Below are positions 1 through 9,869 of a stretch of 64,000 nt of DNA, piece by piece. The notes beneath the pieces were generated by a model that saw nothing but the letters and a program-made list of their open reading frames with translations, was not told the origin of the DNA and searched no databases. The translations under genes and the position numbers were made by a program. Within the stretch, counting starts at the first letter, position 1, and each line of letters opens with the position of its first letter. The DNA comes from Tuctoria greenei (taxonomy: Eukaryota; Streptophyta; Magnoliopsida; Poales; Poaceae), in NCBI GenBank assembly GCA_036927565.1, contig JAYESD010000001.1:3534001-3598000 (forward strand), given 5' to 3'.

Positions 1-1858
1 GAACAGGATTAGTTGAAGTGTGTTGAGAAGGTAGACTTGAAGAGGAGGAAGGTTCACTTAGCTTGAGTGACTCAACTTGCACTTCAAGGATCTTGTTGAC
101 CTTGATCAGGTCATCAAGTTGATCCTTGATTGCAACGTTTGAGTTGGTTAATTCCAAACAAGTTTTCTTGCTTGAAGCTAGCTCAAGCTCTAGTGAGTTG
201 TTTTTCTCCTTTTCAAGAACTAGAAGATTGTCAAGTTCGACATACCTCTCCTTTTGGGAGATAATCATGTCTTCTTGACGATCAATTAGCGATTCCTTCT
301 CAACAAGTTGGACAAGTAAAAATTTCATTTTAGCAGCAGTTTTTCTATCTAATCCAGTTAACATATCTTCATCATCACTATCTAGTTCATCATTACTTGA
401 GTACGAATGCATGGAAGGAGTTTTGATGTTTACCTTGCGTTTACCTTCCTTTGCCATGAGGCAAGTGCCATGTCCCTTCTTTGCACCGAGCGTGGGGAAG
501 AGTGTGGGTTTCTTGGACGAGCTTTCAATGGCTATGCTAGCCATCTCTTCTTCATCGGATGATGAGGACTCATCGTTTGAGTCCCACTCCTTTCCAATGT
601 GTGCTTGTTCAGCTTGTTTCTTCTTTTTGAAGAATTTCTTCGGTTGAGGCTTGGTTTCTTTATTCTTCTTCTTGTTGTCCTCATACGGGCAATCGACTAT
701 AAAGTGGTTATACTCACCACAATTATAGCACGCCCGCCTCATCTTCGGCTTTGTCCTTTCCTTGTACTTGCCTTCACCTGATTTTATTCCTTGTCTTTTC
801 TTCATTATTCTTTTGAACTTTTTCATGAACAAAATCATATCCTCTTCGTCCAGCTCACTGCTTTCGTCATCGCTATCCTCCTCAAACTGTGCTTCTCTTG
901 CTTCTTTGGATAGAGGCTTGAGTGTGGACTTTAAGGCAACTCCCTTCTTCTTGGCCGATGTGAGGTCGGCTATTTCTTTGACGTGCTTGGCTTGTTTCTC
1001 CATCATTTCAAAATTGATGATTTTGCCAAGCAATTCATCTGGAGTCATCCTCTTGTACCCGGGACTTTCTCTGATCATAGAGCATAGTGTGACATTGCGA
1101 GGCATAAAGGCTCTAAGGATGAGCTTTACAACCTCGTGGTCATTCCACTTCTTGCTCCCATATGATTGAACCTTGTTTACAAGTGTCTTCAATCGGTTGT
1201 ACATGTCCTGGGGAGACTCGTCTTCCTCAATTGCGAACCTTCCTAGTTCGCCCTCAATCATTTCAATTTTGGCCTCCCGCACATGCCGGTCACCTTCATG
1301 GGCTGTTTGTAGTGTGTCCCATATTTCCTTGGCAATCTCCAGTCCGTCCACCTTTGTGAATTCATCTCGACTTAGAGAGGAGGTGATCACGGCTGCGGCT
1401 TGAGCGTTTCTGTGGATGGCTTGCTCTTGACTTGGAGTGAGGTCTTCGTCGTCATCTAGGATGTCTATTCCTGTGCACACAATATGCCATAAACTTGGGT
1501 TAAGGGAAATCAAGTGCATCTTCATATTTTGCCTCCACATGGAGTAATCACTCCCATCGAAGTGTGGGGCTTTTCCAAGAGGAATAGATAGGTAATGGTT
1601 GTTGTTTGAATTTAAACGATCATAGTTGAAAGGATATAGGGAGTAGTCGGTGTGACTACTCCCCTTCTTCTTTTCTTCAACTTTAGCTTTCCCTTTGGAA
1701 AGTGCTTTCTTTCTGAGCAGTGCTTTCAGCTCCAGCGTCTCCTCGTCATCATCATCGAAGTCTTGAATTGCTTCGAGATACTTTTCCAGCTTTTGGTTCT
1801 TGTCTTTGTTTACTTCTTTCTGGTTGTTGATTTTCTGAACATCTTTCATGTCTGACAT
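1..1858 (-). CDS. Gag polyprotein of Sirevirus (partial, open to window edge)
   Basis: The first ATG after the PBS is at 1858-1856. Reading codon by codon I found no stop down to base 2, about 619 codons. A lysine-rich N-terminus and an acidic stretch (DDDDEE) lead into the UBN2-type copia gag core, with blocks such as HYLSIPLGKAPHFDGSDYSMW and GELGRF. Then come a basic segment and a perfect CX2CX4HX4C zinc knuckle (CYNCGEYNHFIVDC, about 730-689) for RNA packaging. A lysine/acid-rich linker follows, then a long heptad-like coiled coil from about 350 to 60. A C-terminal coiled coil is a known Sirevirus Gag trait, linked in the literature to dynein light chain 8-like partners. The intact reading frame suggests this copy may still be coding-competent. 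Confidence 0.9.
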   Translation of the reverse strand, partial: MSDMKDVQKINNQKEVNKDKNQKLEKYLEAIQDFDDDDEETLELKALLRKKALSKGKAKVEEKKKGSSHTDYSLYPFNYDRLNSNNNHYLSIPLGKAPHFDGSDYSMWRQNMKMHLISLNPSLWHIVCTGIDILDDDEDLTPSQEQAIHRNAQAAAVITSSLSRDEFTKVDGLEIAKEIWDTLQTAHEGDRHVREAKIEMIEGELGRFAIEEDESPQDMYNRLKTLVNKVQSYGSKKWNDHEVVKLILRAFMPRNVTLCSMIRESPGYKRMTPDELLGKIINFEMMEKQAKHVKEIADLTSAKKKGVALKSTLKPLSKEAREAQFEEDSDDESSELDEEDMILFMKKFKRIMKKRQGIKSGEGKYKERTKPKMRRACYNCGEYNHFIVDCPYEDNKKKNKETKPQPKKFFKKKKQAEQAHIGKEWDSNDESSSSDEEEMASIAIESSSKKPTLFPTLGAKKGHGTCLMAKEGKRKVNIKTPSMHSYSSNDELDSDDEDMLTGLDRKTAAKMKFLLVQLVEKESLIDRQEDMIISQKERYVELDNLLVLEKEKNNSLELELASSKKTCLELTNSNVAIKDQLDDLIKVNKILEVQVESLKLSEPSSSSSLPSQHTSTNPV

Positions 1859-1910
1859 GATCTCTTCGAGTGGTTGCACTCTTTCTTGAAGAACCTGCTC
1901 TGATACCAAT

Positions 1911-3472
1911 TGAATGTAGGCCTAGAGGGGGGGTGAATAGGCCTTTCTGATTTTTCTCGGTTCCTGTAACACTCAACAACAAGGTCAATACCAGAGATAT
2001 CGGACTAGTCCGGTAATGTGCGGACTAGTCCGGTTTTCACGGGCTAGGTTGATCAAGTTCAGACAATTTGATTGATTCGTTAATGTTTGCAGCGGAAATA
2101 TAAACTTGAATCTCAATTTAATAGTTGTATGTCAGATTCTATTGTAGTTAAAGCTCTTGATCAACAATTAGACTTAAATTGAATAAAGTGAATCAAACCC
2201 TAGATTAAGTTGATCAAATTAGATGAAGAACACAAAAAGGACAAGACACACGATTTATCCCGTGGTTCGGCTACCACGAAGGCAACCTACGTCCACATTG
2301 AGGAGCCCACAAAAGGACCGGGTCTTCTCCAACCCTTTCCTCGTCGGATCGCCACGAAGGCCAATCCTCTTCCACTAATCACAAAGGGTAAATAACCAAG
2401 TTGAAGGGGCGTTCTCACACGTTGAGAGCTCCCTTGATTACAACTCACAATGACACCAATAACACACTCGAAAATTACAAATTGAAACGTAAGAGTGTGT
2501 TAGAGAATCAAACCAAGAGCTCAATGATGTGTGCCAAGTGTCTCTCCAATGATCTAGAAGTGATCTTCAATGGATTGATTGATTTTGCACTTAATTTCGT
2601 GGAGAGAGATGGTTTTTGAGTCTCTTGGGAGGTGTGACGACGCTAGGGTTCGAGAGAGATAAAAGTGGGTCGTGCACCTCTATTTATATGGGGTTTCTAA
2701 AAGTGACCGTTAGGGTTCAGAAAGATCGGACTAGTCCGTGGTGGTCACCGGACTAGTCCGGTGTGCTGTGTGTAGCAAACCCTAAGTGTCTAGGAATATC
2801 GGACCAGTCCAGTTGACAACGGACTTGTCCGATTTCACTACTGGAAATCTTCGGACTAGTCCGATTGACATCGGACTTGTCCGGTCATATGAAACCCTAA
2901 GTGTTTGGGATGACAAGTCCGCACTTGGAGGACTTGTTCGATTTAGATCAGTGTGTATATCGGACTAGTCCGTGTAGACACCGGACTTGTCCGAAGTGGA
3001 TCAGAATGAATATCGGACTAGTCCGGATCACAACGGACTTGTCCGATTTTGTGTGACTTGTGCATTGTGTTTAGGACTAGTCCGCATTGGGGAGGACTAG
3101 TCCGAAGTGGATGAGAAAGATATCGGACTAGTCCGGTGGAGACCGGACTTGTCCGATCTAGTGCAGAATGTGATATCGGACTAGTCCGGCTGATATCGGA
3201 CTAGTCCGGTCCTGTATAACTTTGTGCATTGTATGTGTGTGCTTGAAAGTGATTGAGCTCTTGGGTGTGTTTCCTTAACACACTCTATACATAATAATCT
3301 ACTATTTTCTTCTTCTTGAGCTCAAATTCACTTTGCTTCTCATTTCCCTTCTTTTTGGCATTTTGCTCATTTTTCATCATTTGCCTGCATTCATCTCAAC
3401 AAAAGGATTAGGATCCCAATTGCTTGTCATAAATCATCCAAAACCCACAAGGGAGTCCTAGATGCACTTTCA
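1911..3472 (-). repeat. 5' LTR of the left-edge Sirevirus
   Basis: The LTR is about 1562 bp, bounded by TGAA at 1911 and ACTTTCA ending at 3472. These match the TGAAAGT/ACTTTCA ends of the Sirevirus LTRs at 47538 and 57725. It is filled with the palindrome CGGACTAGTCCG and its variant CGGACTTGTCCG, about 20 copies between 1998 and 3210. The repeat-free ends carry conserved blocks such as CCTAGATGCACTTTCA. Confidence 0.88.
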
Positions 3473-3701
3473 CTTATTTGTTGAACGTGTGGCGCCCTCA
3501 GACCCCACCCCTGTTGGGAGGCGGGATACTTAGGTGGCTCTAGCTTGTGCGCGAGGGTACTCGGTCTGGCGGATACCGACAGATTATATAGACCGACATT
3601 GTCACCCACATCATTGTTCGTTATCTCCTTACACATTGTATTCACACCAAGATCTGACACTCATCAGTTCCTCCGTGTGAAGTACCTGCATTTTAATATT
3701 A
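3473..3701. other. Spacer between two retrotransposons
   Basis: These are 229 bases between the Sirevirus LTR and the target duplication of the LARD. No gene is visible. The stretch at 3520-3590 (gagggtactcggtctggcggataccgac) faintly resembles the terminal block of the LARD LTR, so it may be a decayed fragment of a related LTR. Confidence 0.4.
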
Positions 3702-3706
3702 GAAAC

Positions 3707-4612
3707 CCTTGAAGATGTTTCTGCGACACTTCCCTTGAACCTGCTCAGGAGCAGCTCGCGGAGGTTCTTTTTAGGCGGGGCGAATTTTCTGGATCTACGA
3801 ACACGATAGACATGGATGTTTTATGTGGTTCGGGCTGTCGGGGGGCATAATACCCTACATCCACGGGGGTTGTGTTGTATTCCGTGTGCTCAACTCGTGG
3901 TGAGCGTATGAGCGAGATTGTGAGAGAGCCCTCCCCTCTGTCATGGTTGCCTGGTCCTTTTATAGGTGAATGTTGGCAGCTTACATTATGACGGGGGCCT
4001 GACAGGTGCCCCTGAGTTAATTATCTATGAAAGCGCATTAACGTGCCTTAATGACACATTAATGACGCTTGATGGTGCACTAACATGTCCTGATGACATG
4101 TTAATGGTCTTGATGGTCTTCATGGTGTATTAATGTGTCTTGATGACACATTAATGGTGTCTTGAAGTCGCGTTCTTGATGACGCACTAATGTTGTCTTG
4201 AGTGCACACGTCGTCTTCATGATCCGCGGGACGCATGGCAGCACCAGACCTTTCCTCGGCGGGGAGGTTAGGTCCGGAGCTGCGGGTCGCATGGCAGCAC
4301 TGAAGGTCCATAGCTGCGGAGCAAATGGCGGCACCAGATCCACCCTCAGCGGGGAGGCAGGTCCGAAGCTACGGGACACGTGGCATCAGGAGGTCCAGAG
4401 CTGCGGAGCACGTGGCGGCACGAGAGCCACCCTAAGCAGGGAGGTAGGTCTGGAGCTATGGGACATGTGGCAACACCGGAGCCACCCTTAGTAGGGAGGC
4501 AGGTCCGGAGTTGCGGGACACGTGGTAGCTTCTGGGTACTTCCCTCTTGGGAGGTGGAACCGCGTTTTGTCTTCCTTGTATGCGAGGGTACCCGGTCTAT
4601 AGGGTATCGACA
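3707..4612 (-). repeat. 3' LTR of the LARD
   Basis: Matches 5711-6497 plus 8067-8191 along its length, including the CTTCCTTGTATG-CGAGGGTACCCGGTCT block and the terminal TATCGACA. It contains a tandem GC-rich sub-repeat at 4230-4530, where 'ggtccggagctgcgg' and 'gccaccctcagc' recur about every 60 bases. It serves as the empty-site control for the Harbinger insertion in the other LTR: here CACCC-TTA-GTAGGG is uninterrupted at about 4487. Confidence 0.83.
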
Positions 4613-4939
4613 GTGGCCTCCGGGCCCATCTCGGGGGAGGCAAAGATCCCGGAGGTGGGGCCACCATCATTAACGCTAAGAACGTCAACAGCGGGTGCCC
4701 CTGAGAGGTGTCGGTGTTGGAGCTTGAGGTCCGACGACAGAGCCCAAAGGATGAAGTCCTGCACAAGAGTGACGGCAAAAGAGTAATAGTGCTCAATGTT
4801 TACAATCTTCTTGTCCTCAATTTTGTTGCGGCAGACAGAAAGATGTAACAGAGCAAAAAAGGGAATAATATGCATAATAATTAATCATAATTATGTGAAC
4901 ATGGTGACAGTATCCGGATTTTGGTTATTGCTTTGTCAA

Positions 4940-5520
4940 GGAGCATGTGCCTTTCAGTCCTCAGTACTGAACCGCAGTGCTGGGGAGGAAGAGTGCGCTG
5001 GCTTAGGATCATGGGGCATGACTTTGGGTGCAAGACCAGGCTAAGCAGGCTAAACACTCTTAACCTCCCACTGACATTAGTCTTTCAGGAGACGTCTTGC
5101 CCCCAGTACTCAGCCACAACATTGGAAAGGTAGATTGTGCATACTTAGGATGCAGGACTAGGCTAAGCAGGTAGCACACTCTGGGCCCCCAGTATTCATC
5201 CGCAAGATAGGTAGAGTGCGCATACTTAGGGTGCATGACCAGACTAAGCAGACAACACACTCTGGACCCTCTATTGACATTAACCTTTCGTGGGAGTGAC
5301 CGTTTAGCGACATGGGACTCCGAAAAAAGAAAATAACAAAGGACACCGGATACGTCACAGTTACCTTTGTGGCATCATTGTTGTCGTGGTCGCAGGTAGT
5401 CGCCGTATGGTGGCGGAAGTAGCCATGAGGCAAAGTGTACAGGCTTAGGGTCACGGGGCACTTACTGAGAGTGCACAACCAGGTTAAGCAGGCTGCACAC
5501 TTTGGACCTCCCACTAGCGG
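4940..5520 (-). repeat. Degenerate internal repeats of the LARD
   Basis: A motif of the form GCCTGCTTAGCCTGGTC (minus strand), followed by a CACCCTAAG-like block, occurs at 5041, 5163, 5243 and 5484 (plus-strand core CTAAGCAGG). The spacing is irregular, about 80 to 240 bases. Related text occurs at 47345-47400 in the second family member, so the motif belongs to the family. No protein-coding explanation is visible. Confidence 0.7.
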
Positions 5521-5710
5521 TGGTGGCGTAGCCACCGGAACACGGAGCGTATGTCCGCCGGGTGAGTCCGCTATGGAGCGGGAAGTGGCGTCGTCTTCCT
5601 TGCTCCCTTCATGGAACGAGGGTCGAGAAGAGCCGGCGATGGACTGAAGATTCACCATCCAGGTGAGGCTCGTCGATCCAAAAAAGTGCCCCCTTCCTGG
5701 CGCGCCAAAA

Positions 5711-8191
5711 TGTCGAAGATTTTTTACGACACTTCCCCTGGACCTGCTCAGGAGCAGCCCGCGGAGGTTCTTTTTAGGCGGGGCAATTTTTTTGATCTAC
5801 GAACACGATAGACACAGATGTTTTACGTGGTTCGGGATGCCAGAAGGCATAATACTCTACATCCACGGGGGTTGTGTTGTATTGCGTGTGCTCAGCTCGT
5901 GGTGAGCGTATGAGCGAGATTGTGAGAGAGCCCTCCCCTCTGTCGTTGTTGTCTGGTCCTTTTATAGGTGAATGTCGGTAGCTTACATTATGACTGAGGC
6001 CCGACAGGTGGCTCCAGGTTAATTAGCCATGAAAGTGCATTGACATGCCTTAATGACATATTAATGGCACTTGATGGTGCACTAACATATGTCCTGATGA
6101 CACGTTAATGGTCTTGATGGGTCTTCATGGTGTATTAATGTGTCTTGATAACACATTAATGGTGTCTTGAAGTCACGTTCTTGATGACGCACTAATGTTG
6201 TCTTGAGTGCACACGTCGTCTTCATGATCCGCGGGACGCGTGGCAGCACCGAACCTTTCCTCAGCGGGGAGGTTAGGATCGGAGCCGCGGGTCGCATGGC
6301 AGCACTGAAGGTTCAGAGCTGCGGAGCACGTGACAGCACCGGAGCCACCCTCAGCAGGGAGGCAAGTACGAAGCTACGGGACACGTGACAACACTGAAGG
6401 TCCGGAGCTGCGGAGCACGTGGCAGCACCGGAGCCACCCTCAGCACGGAGGTAGGTCCGGAGCTACGGGACACGTGGCAGCACGGGAGGCACCCTTAGGA
6501 CGTGTTTGACATGACTCTACTCTACAGTAGAACAACTCTACTCTAAAATACTAGGGTTGAACAACTTTGCTGTATTGATGGAGTTGTCTGTGATGGTGTT
6601 TGGCTGGAAAACTATTCTCAACTCCAAAAGAGCCATTTTTAGCACGCAATGTCATTTTTTCCCTTAGTTTAGTTGACTATGTATTTCCAGATTGATAAAG
6701 TATAAGCACATACAAATAGCGTTTTGTAAGTTTGCTATAGTCTCAGATTAATAAAGTATACATATTTTTAACTAAGTTTTGTATATTTGCTGTGCTAACT
6801 AATACATAACTTCGTACAGCTTATTTGTGCTATCAAACAACATTTTCTGGAGGAAAAAACAGTAGCATAATTTCTTCTTATGACATGTTATGGTTACATT
6901 ACAACATGGACATCTAATATTTTTCTCTCCTTTGCTACCAACAAGAGTGGTTACCCTGATCTCTTTGCTGGCTAGTTTACAATCCGACATCACAAGTGAA
7001 AACGTTGTTCAAATAGAATGCTCAGGCACTGTTATCAAATGAAGCATTCCATTCTCCCTAATTCAGATCGTAAACGTGACTTTTCTTCGCAAGGCAGTTC
7101 TTGGTGCTTGGACGGACTGATATTTTTTTCTTCTGCAGAACAGAACATAATGCGAACCAGGAACTAAATTAATTATGAATAATGTCTACGAATCAAAGCC
7201 ATTAGATTGAAGTCACAAGCAAGATTGAAGTCAAAAGCAAGATTGAAGTGTTGCCTAATCAACTGGAATACCTTGCACTAATCAGGAATTTCATCAAGAA
7301 TAAACAAAATATAAATTGATGTACCACTAAGCACATCCATCACATAAGATATCAAAACAGAGAAATTTTGATCTCTCGAACGTTCTTAGATCCGGCTCAT
7401 CAATTTGCAGACATCAGCAGCAGTCACCTCAGCTAATAGATCCGGCACCAACTGCAAGCTGCAAACAAAACGAGACAAGAGAGGTGCCCGAGTGCAACCG
7501 GTACCTTGCGTGGATCCGAGAGCTTGGAACAGTGCACCGGCGACTTCGCCGCCCTGCAGGTCTGCGGCGGTAGCTAGCATAGAGGGAGGCGTTCCAATGT
7601 CAGGCGAGGTGTGATGCTGGCTACGGCAGTCGGGTGACGGACGCGATGTCGGGGGTGGTCGGTGGCAGCACGTGGTCGCAGACATCGGTGGTGTCGCGTG
7701 GTCGCGCGTGTGGTCAGGAGCACTGCGCCGACGGGCGTGGGGCGGCGCGATGCTTCAGGCGGCGCCGCGGCGGGAGTAAGGTTGTTGGTTCGATGATTTC
7801 TAGGAGAGAAGCCAGAAAAGATAGAAAAAACGGTTCGTTTTGTGTAATGAGTGGCAATTGCAGGTAATTACCTCCTAACTCCATGTCTACTTTCATATAT
7901 GTTTGTTCTAGAACAAGAAAAGAGGTACTCCATAAAAATGAACTAGGATTCTACAAAATCTACGGAGTTGGACCCCTCCACAGAGTTTTAGAGTTAAGAT
8001 GTTTGGCTGAATTTTTTCAGCTCCTCCTTGGAGTTTGGCTCTGGAGCCATGCCAAACACCCCCTTAGTAGGGACGCAAGTTCGGAGCTGCGAGACATGTG
8101 GTAGCTTGTGGGTACTTCCCCTCTTGGAAGGTGGAACCCAACGTCTTGTCTTCCTTGTATGTGAGGGTACCCGGTCTGCAGGGTATCGGCA
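5711..8191 (-). repeat. 5' LTR of the LARD, interrupted by a Harbinger element
   Basis: Starts TGTCGAAG and ends TATCGGCA (TGTCG/CGACA-type terminal inverted repeat, right end mutated). Removing the insertion 6498-8063 and one TTA leaves about 912 bp, collinear with 3707-4612. Confidence 0.83.
6498..8063. mobile_element. Non-autonomous PIF/Harbinger transposon (1566 bp)
   Basis: The ends are GGACGTGTTTGACATG and, inverted, GGGGGTGTTTGGCATG, flanked by TTA at 6495-6497 and 8064-8066. The paralogous LTR at about 4487 has a single TTA, which confirms the insertion. A GC-rich stretch at 7440-7780 has short open frames but no recognisable transposase or DDE motif. It could be a captured host fragment or an internal remnant. 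Confidence 0.85.
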
Positions 8192-8543
8192 GAAACAAAT
8201 TCTGATGCACGTTTAACTTCAAGTTGAAATTCGTTCTCATCGAAAATTGAATTTGGGCACCTTAGGGGTGACTAACAAAACATACGTACGATTCTTAAAA
8301 AGAAAGCGTATATGTAGCCCCTAACTATGATTTGGTGATTGTGTAACCCCTCAATTTCGAAACCGGATATTTAACACTCTAATCTTTATAAAATGTCTAA
8401 TTAACTTTCTAATATGGTCCCCAAGGTCGGTTTTAACATGGTGACGTATTTTTCTTGTCTATGATGTTCTCTTCCGATTGTATTTACTCTGACCAAATTG
8501 CCAACGTCAACTCTGCTTTTGTAATGAATTGGTTACATAAAAG

Positions 8544-8686
8544 TTTTTTTAAAGCCAGTTGGTCTAGACGGTCATGGGCGCTGATTTAAGGAGGAGTCGG
8601 GCACTCGGGGAGAGGAGTGCTCGAACCCGAGTGGGCGCAGCTCGACCCAACCGAGCTGGTCAGTCGAGCCCCTGCTCGACCTTCTA
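8544..8686 (-). mobile_element. tRNA-derived SINE
   Basis: The direct repeat GTTACATAAAAG plus Ts occurs at 8532-8550 and 8687-8704 and brackets about 140 bp. On the minus strand the insert carries an A-box-like GACCAGCTCGGTTGGG and a B-box GGTTCGAGCAC (complement at 8617-8629), and ends in a poly(A) run (plus-strand Ts at 8544-8550). These are the hallmarks of a pol III SINE moved by LINE machinery. Confidence 0.75.
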
Positions 8687-8704
8687 GTTACATAAAAGTT
8701 TTTT

Positions 8705-9855
8705 GCCTGATCACTGAGACCAAGCAAAAATCTTTTCCTGACCGTCCAGGTTGCATGCTTGAAGACGTAAGGTTTTTGGGCTCTATCCACCACAACAAAC
8801 AGATGCAGCTAGCAGCACGTGGAAACAAGCAAATTAAGAACATACAGAGAAGACAACAGAATATTTCCCAAGTTCGGTGGTTGACTGAGCCTATAAGATG
8901 AAGAAGAGAAATAATACAATCACCTCCATTTTTGATGTGTGGTTCAGCTGGCTAGTGTCCATTGTAACAATCATTCCAGTCAAGAGTTTGAACCTTAGGT
9001 TTTGCACATTTTATTCCCTTTTTTCTTTATTTTTTTTGATCTTTTCATTACGTTCAGCCCCTCTATATTTTTTCTGGGTTCGCTACTGACTGAGACTACG
9101 GAGCAAATGCAGCCGAGCAAATTATCACTTCTGAGAAGGAAACTGGCGTCGATGACACGTTCACCCTGATCATTGTTATCATTTTATCCTAAGGATCGGA
9201 TGCGACCGTCGAAGCGAAGACGGTACGCACGCGTGCCGCACGGCTGTTGTGCGTGCGCCTCCCTAGCCGCAGCTTCACAGCCGCGATGGAAGTGGTGCGC
9301 TCCCTGTTCTTCGCTTCTCGCTTCCTATACACAGGTGCATCACGTCTGGAGAATGTGGGTTGCGCTGAAGGGTGAAACTTTCACCCGCGGAAGGCAGCGC
9401 GTAGAGATCCGTGCGGAACATGATGATCGATGATGGTAACATATATCCTGATTTGAGGTCATAGCGGCCAGATCCGTATAGACGGCTCTGGGCGGCTGCG
9501 CGCACGAACGGTGGAGGTGACGTGGTGTGGTGCACACGTAGACGGCAAGAGCAGCCTATGCGCGGCTGCGCGCGGCATAGAGGGCGCACGCTTGAGTAGC
9601 GTAGTGCAGGTACTCATGGACGTGAGTAAGCACATGCCCCCCCGGACGGCCGGTCCCCGACCGACGCTGCAACTGCAACGGCATTGGTGGTTGAGGGTAT
9701 CCGGATCCACATGGTATAGGCGAAGGAGGCGGTGTTTGGTGAATGGTGATTAATGTTGTGGATGGCGCGCCCAGAAGACGATATGCGACAGCCGAGGTCC
9801 GAAATTGTCCTGGCAAGCCATGCGGTATGTCTTGTCGACGTACCTACAATACTAG
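8705..9855. other. Intergenic DNA upstream of the LINE / peptide gene
   Basis: I see no supported gene. A GC-rich segment at 9190-9780 has short overlapping frames on both strands without family resemblance. Before the LINE arrived, the last few hundred bases were probably the promoter and 5' region of the small peptide gene now at 12104 (inference). Confidence 0.5.
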
Positions 9856-9869
9856 CAATGATCACAGTT

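Larger units (their letters stand above)
1..3472 (-). mobile_element. Sirevirus-type Ty1/copia retrotransposon, 5' part (LTR + gag), cut by window edge
   Basis: On the minus strand the order is 5' LTR (3472 to 1911), primer-binding site, gag (from 1858). The PBS lies at 1910-1897 and reads TGGTATCAGAGC, the usual match to initiator methionine tRNA. Gag continues off the left edge, so pol, the 3' LTR and the target duplication are not visible. Layout and gag closely match the complete Sirevirus at 47538-59325: same PBS, same gag block order, same LTR palindromes. Unlike that copy its gag is uninterrupted, so it is probably the younger insertion (inference). Confidence 0.9.
3707..8191 (-). mobile_element. 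Non-coding LTR retrotransposon (LARD-like), complete with target duplication
   Basis: Two LTRs of about 906 and 912 bp (the second measured without its insertion) flank 1.1 kb of DNA with no recognisable gag or pol. The whole is bordered by the direct repeat GAAAC (3702-3706 and 8192-8196). Minus-strand orientation is set by the PBS directly inside the right LTR: TGGCGCGCC followed by AGGAAGGGG, reading left from 5707. That is typical of grass Ty3/gypsy-derived elements and differs from the Met-tRNA PBS of copia. The left LTR end has decayed (CCTT in place of TGTC). With no coding capacity it must have been mobilised by an autonomous partner (inference). The same family recurs at 47311-47537 plus 59326-60378. 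Confidence 0.82.

Noticed and set aside
1998..3210. CRISPR-like array of regularly spaced short repeats
   Set aside because: The repeats are palindromic LTR motifs of a plant Sirevirus with irregular spacing, and the genome is eukaryotic.
4100..4800. Multiple open frames in the LARD LTR and interior
   Set aside because: They lie in tandem GC-rich repeats of an LTR and its non-coding interior; the paralogous LTRs do not conserve any frame.
7386..7867. Possible host gene inside the Harbinger element
   Set aside because: GC-rich frames on both strands without a recognisable domain; kept only as a possible captured fragment.
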